Assembly: GCA_937910835.1 (NCBI GenBank)
Contig: CALEMG010000070.1
Location: forward strand, 1 to 5,015
Direction of reading: 5' to 3'
Length of the DNA: 5,015 bases
DNA from: an uncultured Alphaproteobacteria bacterium
GTDB lineage: Bacteria; Pseudomonadota; Alphaproteobacteria; Sneathiellales; Sneathiellaceae
Shown here: one piece after another, positions 1-5,015 of the stretch
Layout: the number at the start of each line of letters is the position of its first letter
Numbering within the stretch: the stretch's first letter is position 1
Notes under the pieces: generated by a model
Databases searched by the model: none
Seen by the model: only the letters and a program-made list of their open reading frames with translations
Told to the model about the DNA's origin: nothing
Translations under genes and position numbers: made by a program

Positions 1-24
1 AATAGCACCATCAAGGAGATAATT

Positions 25-1599
25 ATGAGTCATGGGAAACAAAATACGGACATTGTAGCCCCGATATCGACTTTTTATGGCGGTAAATATGGACGCCTTT
101 TTCCTGATTTGCCTCCTTGGAAGCCAGATGGAGTTTCAGATGATCAACTGGAAACTTATTTCTTGGATATTGCCAAAAAATATATGGTTAGATCTGGAAA
201 CGCAGAACCGACCATTGACATATTAGGTCAGAGAAACCCGTCTAGCATTCCAGCAGGCTATACATATTTTGGACAATTCGTAGATCACGATATTACCTTT
301 GATATAACGCCGTTGTCTGAGTCTGAGGTCGATCCAAATAAGCTTCGTAACTTCCGGACGCCGCGTTTTGATCTCGATTGCATATATGGAAGCGGTCCAG
401 ACGACCAGCCTTATCTTTACCAGCATGACGAGAAAGGGAGATTTACTGGCAAACTGCTGACCGGAGAATTTATTTCCCCAACAGGAATTAATGACTTGCA
501 GCGCAATAGCGAAGGGCGGGCCATAATAGGCGCCATGCGAAACGACGAAAGCGCATTTGTTGCACAGTTCCAACTAGCCTTTATCAGAGCTCATAATAAG
601 CTAGTGTACCGGGCCAAGGAAAAAGGTCTTGCCAATACAGGGGCGGAGGCGTTTCTCATGGCCAGCAGAACTTTACGCTGGTTGTATCAATGGGTTGTTT
701 GGCATGATTTCGTGAAACGAATATCGGATAATCAAATCCATGAAAGCTCTCTTAGATTGAATAATTCTGTCGGCGGCTTAACATCTTGGCAGCTAGGTCT
801 AGAAGACGTGTATGATTGGAAAAAGCAGCCTTTCATGCCCATCGAGTTTTCCGTGGCAGCTTATCGATTTGGCCATTCCATGGCCCGCAAAGACTACCAG
901 ACCAATGAAGCACGTTTGACTGGAACTGAAAATGGTGACCGCTTTCCACTTTTTAATTTCAGCGATAAAGAACAAGATCTTAGTGGCTTCAGGCCGTTAG
1001 CAGCGAAGCGCCTCATACAGTGGAACTGGTTCTTGGAAATGAAACCGGATGCAGGGACGGGTTTCCCTCAACCGGCTGACCCTATTGATACTAAATTATC
1101 GGACGCTCTTTCAAAGCTGCCAGATGGTGGAGGAGACCCGCATTCAATTCTAAGTGTTCTCGCTGCTCGTAACCTTGTCAGAGGTGTCCGCATGAAACTC
1201 CCGTCCGGGCCAGACGTGGCCAGAAAACTCGGTTTCCAACCAATAAAGATATCGAAGAAAGAGCCTAGAGCACTCTGGTATTACATTTTGAAGGAAGCTG
1301 AGACATTATCAGATACAAAAACCGCGGGCTTTAAACTCGGCCAGGTGGGATCAACCATAGTATGCGCAACTTTCGCCGGCCTACTCAAGGGTGACCAACG
1401 TTCTTGGATAAACATACAGCCGACATGGACGCCTGATAGGGACCCGTTACTGGATCATGACTACAACAAAGATCCGGGGGATTGGACGCTTGCTTCAATA
1501 ATACGGATGTCCGGATTGCCTGTGGCAAGAGATTCTTTTTCAAAAAACTCTGAGTCAAAACGGCTAGGTAAATCACCAGAACTACTTGGTAGAGAGTAA
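25..1599 (+). CDS. Animal-type heme peroxidase family protein (bacterial peroxidase-cyclooxygenase superfamily)
   Basis: The 524-residue product is a complete bacterial member of the animal heme peroxidase superfamily (relatives of myeloperoxidase, MPO), which reduce H2O2 and oxidise halides or organic substrates. The distal motif GQFVDHD (83-89) supplies Gln84, Asp87 and the distal His88; Asp89 with the TPRFDLD segment (112-118) matches the distal calcium loop. MRNDES (171-176) supplies the catalytic Arg172 and Glu175. By alignment to MPO, Asp87 and Glu175 sit where the two heme-ester residues lie. YRFGH gives the proximal His284, and Asn383 (in RNLVRG) matches its usual Asn partner. The C-terminal VGSTIV...LLKGD and DWTLASIIRMSG segments are typical of the bacterial forms, so the protein is full length. 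I see no Sec signal peptide or membrane segment, so it is cytosolic or exported by another route. Start: AAGGAG at 13-18, 6 nt before the ATG. Only 24 bp of upstream DNA is visible, so promoter and operon partners are unknown. The family call is firm; the substrate is not known. Confidence 0.94.
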   Translation: MSHGKQNTDIVAPISTFYGGKYGRLFPDLPPWKPDGVSDDQLETYFLDIAKKYMVRSGNAEPTIDILGQRNPSSIPAGYTYFGQFVDHDITFDITPLSESEVDPNKLRNFRTPRFDLDCIYGSGPDDQPYLYQHDEKGRFTGKLLTGEFISPTGINDLQRNSEGRAIIGAMRNDESAFVAQFQLAFIRAHNKLVYRAKEKGLANTGAEAFLMASRTLRWLYQWVVWHDFVKRISDNQIHESSLRLNNSVGGLTSWQLGLEDVYDWKKQPFMPIEFSVAAYRFGHSMARKDYQTNEARLTGTENGDRFPLFNFSDKEQDLSGFRPLAAKRLIQWNWFLEMKPDAGTGFPQPADPIDTKLSDALSKLPDGGGDPHSILSVLAARNLVRGVRMKLPSGPDVARKLGFQPIKISKKEPRALWYYILKEAETLSDTKTAGFKLGQVGSTIVCATFAGLLKGDQRSWINIQPTWTPDRDPLLDHDYNKDPGDWTLASIIRMSGLPVARDSFSKNSESKRLGKSPELLGRE

Positions 1600-1637
1600 T
1601 CTGTATTAGGGTTTTAGCTGATATGACGCCGCAATAA

Positions 1638-1657
1638 ACGAAAGGTGTACGTTTCGT
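1638..1657. repeat. Short inverted repeat in the spacer after the peroxidase gene
   Basis: ACGAAA (1638-1643) and TTTCGT (1652-1657) are perfect inverted repeats around an 8-nt loop. They lie 39 bp after the peroxidase stop codon, in the 159-bp spacer before the membrane-protein gene. No T-run follows directly (a T6 run lies about 28 bp further on, at 1686-1691), so this is not a canonical intrinsic terminator. It could be a weak hairpin, an operator half-site pair, or chance. Nothing else clear is seen in the spacer. Confidence 0.25.
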
Positions 1658-1758
1658 CCAAAGTTATAGCAAAGCGATTTGGGAATTTTTTGTGAAGCTT
1701 ATTACCATTCGCTAACTAACAATTAATTCTGAATCCTAAATGATCTGGGAGGCCTATT

Positions 1759-2376
1759 ATGACAATAGATATAGAATATTTAAGAGCAGATTCTGAGATT
1801 AGTCAGGAGCGCAAGCGAAGTTGGGTCAGGATCTTAGTAACATATGCATTTGCCGCAACCTACCTATTCGGCGCAATATCTTTCATACTCTATTTTCTAA
1901 TGAAGAAGGATCCAGATGTAGAAAGTGCTTTAGTAATTTTCAGCGGATTGTCGAGCGCAGCACTAGGAATAGTGGGATTTTGGTTTGGCGGACGTAACCT
2001 GAAATTAGATGAAAAAGCCGGCCTGCTCAGGAAGCAAAACAACAGTGCTAATGGTGGTAGTGACAACGTAGATGAGGTCGGGATCATAACTGCCCCCACA
2101 ATCGCACAGATCACAGCAGAAATCTCAGTTGCAACGCTATCAGACTTAACTAAAGACTCGCACCTCAAACTGCCTGTTGAGGCGGTAGAGAGCGCAACGA
2201 AACAGCCGTTAATCGGAACAATGTACGTAGACCTGGACCGACTCGTCTTTGTTTTCGATAAAACCAGGTCACCGACCGAAATCAGCACTCTTCCAAAACC
2301 ATTGACTGGTTCAATTGGGTTGCCGGCCGCAAACCAAGCCATCAATTTAGGTCAGGAAATTATCTTGACAGACTAG
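1759..2376 (+). CDS. Two-helix membrane protein of unknown function with a long soluble C-terminal region
   Basis: I do not recognise this 205-residue protein as a named family. The N-terminus is polar and ends in a basic patch (ERKRSWVR, 17-24). Helix 1 spans about 24-48 and helix 2 about 57-77, joined by a short loop (KKDPDVES, 49-56). Helix 2 ends in GFWFGGRNLK; a G-[FY]-x-FG ending followed by charged residues is a pattern I recall from many small bacterial and phage membrane proteins. Basic residues before helix 1 and after helix 2 suggest a hairpin with both ends in the cytoplasm (inference). Residues 92-110 look like a flexible Asn/Ser/Gly/Asp linker. Residues 150-205 alternate hydrophobic and polar residues (MYVDLDRLVFVF) and may form a small beta domain. 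The start is supported by GGGAGG at 1747-1752, 6 nt before the ATG. It lies 159 bp after the peroxidase gene on the same strand; a shared role is possible but unproven. No catalytic motif is visible. Confidence 0.85.
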   Translation: MTIDIEYLRADSEISQERKRSWVRILVTYAFAATYLFGAISFILYFLMKKDPDVESALVIFSGLSSAALGIVGFWFGGRNLKLDEKAGLLRKQNNSANGGSDNVDEVGIITAPTIAQITAEISVATLSDLTKDSHLKLPVEAVESATKQPLIGTMYVDLDRLVFVFDKTRSPTEISTLPKPLTGSIGLPAANQAINLGQEIILTD

Positions 2377-2413
2377 AAGAACGCTAAAGTACGAAATTTA
2401 CATTGGCTATCGT

Positions 2414-2939
2414 TCAGGGCTTCGTGAAACTTACCGTCTCATAGGTTTCTGTTGAATTCTGCCGCTTACGGTGATTTTCATAGATAACGGTCATCTCAAA
2501 GGATGGAGCTATATACCAAGTATAGCGATTCCAGTCGTCCTCGCAGACCACCTTGAAGGTATCAGAAGTGCCGAGTTTGGACGTAACCTTCACCTCTCCT
2601 GGAACCGAGGATTTACTTATTGGTGCCATCGGAGAAGAGGCAACCCTTCCAACTCTGCCATGCGGCAAAGGGTTGGTCCTTTGCCCGGACCCAAGTGCAG
2701 TCGCCCTTTTCCTTCCAAGTGAGAGTGATTTCATCGGCAGCAATCACCTCTGATTTCCATTCTTCCTCACCGTTACGTAGTGAGACGAAGATCGATCCCA
2801 CTGTCCATTACTTTGGCCTCTCCATGGGCGGAAGAGGCTTCATCACTGCTGCTTCCTTAACGGAGGTCGTTTGGCATGCGGTGAGGGAAAAAAGGAGAAT
2901 AGAAGGGATAACAAGTATTTTGGGGTTCAAGGCTGACAT
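2414..2939 (-). pseudogene. Decayed lipoprotein gene (nonsense codon plus frameshift or internal deletion)
   Basis: Reading the - strand from ATG at 2939-2937 gives a lipoprotein signal peptide: a short N-region with Lys7, a hydrophobic core (ILVIPSILLFS, 8-18) and the lipobox L19-T-A-C22. Gln at +2 would favour outer-membrane sorting. After 43 codons comes TAA (2808-2810). The same frame then reopens without a shift and reads a protein-like stretch (GEEEWKSEV, DEITLTWKEKGDCTWVR, WQSWKGC) to about 2640, stopping at 2613-2615. From about 2599 the next frame continues with GEVKVTSKLGTSDTFKVVC and DDWNRYTWYIAPS, ending at 2414. From memory, secreted or lipoprotein families with GxFDTYKVVC...TWYxAP endings match this tail, usually with more residues before it, so a segment near 2600-2640 is probably deleted. 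An in-frame ATG five codons upstream (2954) is an alternative start; neither has a strong ribosome site. The two halves could be unrelated short genes, but the shared direction, continuous frame through the TAA and protein-like composition favour one broken gene. It ends 38 bp from the convergent membrane-protein gene. Confidence 0.62.
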
Positions 2940-3059
2940 ATCGGCTCTTTCCATTTGCTGGACACACGAAGACATTCATAGTCTGGCTCTTGCGTTCGAC
3001 CGTAGGATCAAGGAGAGTGCGCCTTCAACGAAACGATTGAACAGCATGGAACACTCCGG

Positions 3060-3540
3060 TTATCGCGGAGCGCCTTTTAAACCGTCTGATTTCCATATAT
3101 TTTCTTCGAATTTCCGCTCTTCAGCGCCAACCACCTCCGTGTAGATTGCGGTTGTCTTGATCGAGGAATGGCCAAGCCATTTTGAGACTATTGTCAGGGG
3201 AACACCAGCCTGCATTGCATACACGGCGAAACCATGGCGCAGCCCCTTTGGCGAGGCTTGAGGGCCGGAAATGCCCGCAGCATCCATGAATTCTTTGATC
3301 CGCGTCCAATCTGTTGTCCGTAACCATGACCAAAGGCGCTCCCCATTCACTCTCAGCCCACATATATTCTTCAGATCTTTAAGCAGCGGAGGGGGAAGGG
3401 GAACGGCTCTATTGACGTACCGCTGGCGTTTCTTGAGGGTGTGTATCACGACCACGCCAGCGTCATGATCGATCTGGTTTGCCGTTAAGGCCAGAACTTC
3501 TGATAGCCATACACCAGTGTAGGCGAGCATTAGGCAAAAG
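3060..3540 (-). pseudogene. Tyrosine recombinase (phage-type integrase), C-terminal catalytic half only
   Basis: The - strand encodes the catalytic domain of a tyrosine recombinase, which cuts and rejoins DNA through a 3'-phosphotyrosine. Counting from the ATG at 3530, the beta-hairpin Lys is at 33/34 (TLKKRQ), box II is PKGLRH (94-99) with Arg98 and His99, LGH gives His121, and the nucleophile is Tyr130 in TTAIYTEV. Lys95 replaces the usual first His of H-x-x-R; I recall this variant from related proteobacterial integrases. The first catalytic Arg, expected in TG-x-R-x-SE, is Trp8 (TGVWLSE; codon TGG at 3509-3507), one transition from CGG. The frame continues upstream as IFCLM, then becomes unlike an integrase and stops at 3569-3567, so the core-binding N-terminal domain is missing. 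Loss of both the N-terminal half and a catalytic Arg means it should be inactive. The 120 bp between its stop codon and the lipoprotein start shows no gene. A functional short protein is unlikely. Confidence 0.88.
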
Positions 3541-3546
3541 ATGGAC
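3535..3546. other. Recombination or deletion breakpoint joining two 5'-truncated genes
   Basis: The integrase fragment (- strand) and the transfer-ATPase fragment (+ strand) meet head to head here, each lacking its N-terminal coding part. Integrase-like sequence ends near 3540, and ATPase-like sequence starts at about 3541; the ATPase frame has TAG at 3520-3522 just upstream. Two unrelated genes truncated at the same point imply a deletion, inversion or insertion junction. The exact base cannot be fixed without an intact relative. Confidence 0.6.
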
Positions 3547-4146
3547 TTCGGAGGAGGGGAGTTTCTTTATCGCGGGAGCCGGTTGCCCGTCTTCTGCTAT
3601 TTCGATGAAGCCCAGGATTATTTCGCGAGTGATCCCCACATCACCCGTATCCTCGACCAAGCGCGCAAGATGAATATCTCCATGATGTTGAGTCATCAGC
3701 GGATCAAGCAGATCAAGGAACCCAATGTGCTCGATGCGCTTGCGACCACTTCGGTGAAGTTTGCGAGCACGGATAATGCCCATGAAGCCGGCCTCCTTGC
3801 CAAATCCATGCAATGCCCCTCCGACTTTATTGCCAGGCAACCTCTGCAGCATTTTGCCCTCCATATCAGGCGGCACACCGAAAGAGCTGTTTCGGTGAAA
3901 GTCCCCTTTCTCGTTCTGGAGAAACGTCCGCATATGAGTGCAAAAGAGCGGCAGGAGGTGACGGACATCATGCGGAGCAAATATGTGCATCGGTATGAGC
4001 AAGAGAATGTTGCGCTGGCCGATCAGGACGCACCTGACACAGTGGATGCCGATAGTACGGAGGCAGGCCTTGATGGTGATGAGGCGAGCAGCGCAGAGAA
4101 CATGCCCGACCCGCAGAACAGCTCAACAGATGCCGGTGAATGGTGA
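3541..4146 (+). pseudogene. Conjugative-transfer / HerA-VirD4-like ATPase, C-terminal fragment
   Basis: The 201-residue reading frame is the C-terminal part of a P-loop ATPase of the kind that pumps DNA in conjugation (VirD4/TraD/HerA group). Walker B is clear: PVFCYFDEAQ (16-25) with Asp22 and Glu23. LDQARKMNISMMLSHQR (38-54) follows, with Gln53 at the sensor position typical of these motors. The segment VLDALATTSVKFAS (63-76) is also typical. The last 50 residues form an acidic, probably disordered tail ending in Glu-Trp. There is no Walker A (GxxGxGK[ST]) or membrane anchor; full-length relatives are several hundred residues, so well over half is missing. The ATG at 3541 is probably an internal Met exposed by the breakpoint. 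The intact stop codon and clean 3' end show that the decay is at the 5' side. The next gene on the same strand, a replication-relaxation-like pseudogene, fits an integrative or conjugative element. Which subfamily it belongs to is uncertain. Confidence 0.82.
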
Positions 4147-4211
4147 CCTAACCAAAAAGTGAGGAGGGAATGCCCTGGTGCAGGATGTGTGAGCGTGTCC
4201 CTCCACAGCGC

Positions 4212-4239
4212 TTGGTGCCCGTCGACAGCAGTGTAAAAT
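4212..4239 (+). promoter_or_regulatory. Possible promoter for the replication-relaxation-like gene
   Basis: TTGGTG (4212-4217) and TAAAAT (4234-4239) are separated by 16 bp, giving a weak -35 and a good -10 in the sigma-70 pattern. They lie in the 120-bp gap between the ATPase stop codon and the decayed downstream gene. Match by eye only; chance is a real possibility. Confidence 0.25.
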
Positions 4240-4249
4240 ACTCCTATCC

Positions 4250-4255
4250 AGGAGG
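4250..4255 (+). promoter_or_regulatory. Strong Shine-Dalgarno sequence without a well-placed start codon
   Basis: AGGAGG is a perfect ribosome site. The ATG at 4257 is only 1 nt away and opens a frame of 30 codons with no family resemblance. The CTG at 4267, 11 nt away, opens the frame with protein-like sequence (IKDDIKRIAS). This suggests the original start was an ATG at 4267 that has mutated to CTG, or that bases have been lost or gained between the two. Confidence 0.4.
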
Positions 4256-4266
4256 AATGAGCGCAA

Positions 4267-5015
4267 CTGATCAAAGACGATATCAAAAGGATAGCCTCGG
4301 GCGACGCCTCCGGGGACGGAGAACCCGAGCGACAAGCGGATCGTCCTGACGGCACGGGATATCGAAATCCTCACAATCCTAAAGCGCTACCGCTTTCTCC
4401 GCTCAACAACAATATAGCAATTGCTCCCCGAAGAGCTGCGGGGGCACTCCTTCAAGCGCTTCCAACATAGGCTGACGGACCTATTCCATGAAACCCATAC
4501 CCTGCCTGCATGAGGGGGCCTATCTCGACTGGCCGGCCCAGCAGCGCCAGAGTTTCGATGCCCGGTATAGCTCCTCCATTTACGCATTTTCTGATATTGG
4601 AGAAGCTGCGCTCGATGGGCTGGGGATCGAAGTCGATAATGTCACAGATTTAGGAATGCCGGACAAGAGAAGCAGCGCGAGGGACTTTGCGCATATGCTG
4701 ATGATCTGCGATACCCTGACCTCGATTGAGATCGGAACGAAAAAGACCCCCAATATCCGCTTTGTTCCCTGGCCCGAGGTTTTAAGAAAGGCATCACCTA
4801 CGGGATGCAAATGTGGCGGCACCGTCTCTCTACCGGTCACCACCAGCTACCGCTTCGATCCAAGACATAAGCTGCAAAAGCAAAGCTTTAATCTGGAACC
4901 CGATGGCCTGTTCGGATTGGAATATGAGCAACCAACGGGCCGAAAATTTTACCGCTTCTTCGCACTTAAAGCGGAAAGACGCAACAAGGTTCGGACGGCC
5001 TCCCTCAAAGGCTCC
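4267..5015 (+). pseudogene. Replication-relaxation family-like protein gene, decayed and partial (runs off window)
   Basis: Three frames read in series give one protein. Frame A, from CTG 4267, reads IKDDIKRIASGDASGDGE. Frame B takes over at about 4320-4336 with KRIVLTARDIEILTIL and YRFLRSTTI, hits TAG at 4415-4417, then resumes as QLLPEELRG and RLTDLFHE. It stops at 4511-4513. Frame C opens at 4488 and reads without a stop to the window end (176 codons), including EGAYLDWPAQQRQ, ARYSSSIYAFSD, FAHMLMICDTLTSIEIG, IRFVPWPEVL, PDGLFGLEY and GRKFYRFFALKAER. The N-terminal RDIEIL...YRFLRS looks like the winged-helix start of replication-relaxation (MobC-like) proteins, which sit beside mobilisation genes of plasmids and integrative elements. 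Each frame change is a net +1 (or -2). With a nonsense codon, two frame changes and a lost start, it should be inactive. The 3' end is not visible. The family call rests on recalled sequence style and has not been searched. Confidence 0.75.

Noticed and set aside
1690..1718. Promoter TTGTGA - 17 bp - TAACTA upstream of the membrane-protein gene
   Set aside because: The spacing is ideal but the -10 match is poor (only TA of TATAAT), so I would not call it from the sequence alone.
1890..2345. 151-codon open frame on the - strand
   Set aside because: It is antisense to the membrane-protein gene, which has a strong ribosome site and clean helices. The antisense product is Ser/Leu/Pro-rich, as expected for a shadow.
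2379..2415. GAACG ... CGTTC hairpin as a bidirectional terminator between the convergent genes
   Set aside because: It is a five-base stem with a 27-nt loop and no T-run; too weak to call.
2808..2939. 43-residue proline-containing lipoprotein as a stand-alone gene, for example an Rz1-like outer-membrane spanin
   Set aside because: The size and lipobox fit, but no Rz-like partner overlaps it, no other lysis gene is near, and the same frame resumes with protein-like sequence after the TAA, so a broken longer lipoprotein explains more.
2620..3144. 174-codon open frame on the + strand
   Set aside because: It lies opposite the lipoprotein pseudogene and the integrase C-terminus, both of which have recognisable protein features on the - strand. 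Its own translation shows no motif or family style.
3463..4002. 179-codon open frame on the - strand
   Set aside because: It is antisense to the ATPase fragment, which has a clear Walker B and sensor motif; the - strand product has no recognisable features.
4170..4349. 59-codon frame starting just after a GAGGAGG at 4161-4167
   Set aside because: The spacing to the ATG is only about 2 nt, and the product ends in Arg/Ser-rich sequence with no family resemblance. It overlaps the N-terminal part of the replication-relaxation-like pseudogene.
4415..4417. Programmed TAG readthrough (for example pyrrolysine) or programmed frameshifting in the replication-relaxation-like gene
   Set aside because: The gene also lacks a start codon at the expected place and has two separate frame changes with no slippery heptamer seen. 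Simple decay is the more economical explanation.
1..5015. tRNA genes, CRISPR arrays, intact insertion sequences or attachment-site repeats
   Set aside because: I looked for cloverleaf-like segments, regularly spaced repeats, transposase motifs and long direct repeats, and saw none that I could support by eye.

Overview
The window looks like an accessory region of a proteobacterium, most likely an alphaproteobacterium. That placement is inference: it rests on the style of the replication-relaxation-like gene, the conjugation-type ATPase and the integrase on the right, which resemble mobile-element genes I know mainly from that group. No rRNA, tRNA or housekeeping gene is present to anchor it.

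Left part (1-2376): two intact genes on the + strand. The first encodes a full-length bacterial member of the animal-type (peroxidase-cyclooxygenase) heme peroxidase superfamily, with the distal, proximal and calcium-binding residues all present. After a 159-bp spacer comes a 205-residue protein of unknown function with an N-terminal membrane hairpin and a long soluble tail. Both have good Shine-Dalgarno sequences. They could be functionally linked, but the spacer leaves open whether they share a transcript.

Middle part (2377-3540): two decayed genes on the - strand, convergent with the left pair. One is a lipoprotein gene with a clear lipobox signal peptide. It is broken by an in-frame TAA and by a frameshift or internal deletion. 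The other is the C-terminal catalytic half of a tyrosine recombinase. It has lost its N-terminal half, and Trp stands where the first catalytic Arg should be.

Right part (3541-5015): two decayed mobile-element genes on the + strand. The first is the C-terminal portion of a conjugative-transfer or HerA/VirD4-like ATPase, with Walker B present and Walker A lost. The second is a replication-relaxation-like protein gene broken by an in-frame TAG and at least two frame changes; it runs off the window. The integrase and ATPase fragments meet head to head at about 3540, each missing its 5' part, which marks a recombination breakpoint.

Overall, an intact peroxidase plus membrane-protein pair lies beside a graveyard of an integrative or conjugative element. 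The pair is the best candidate for something not yet described. The right half is informative mainly as a record of element decay.
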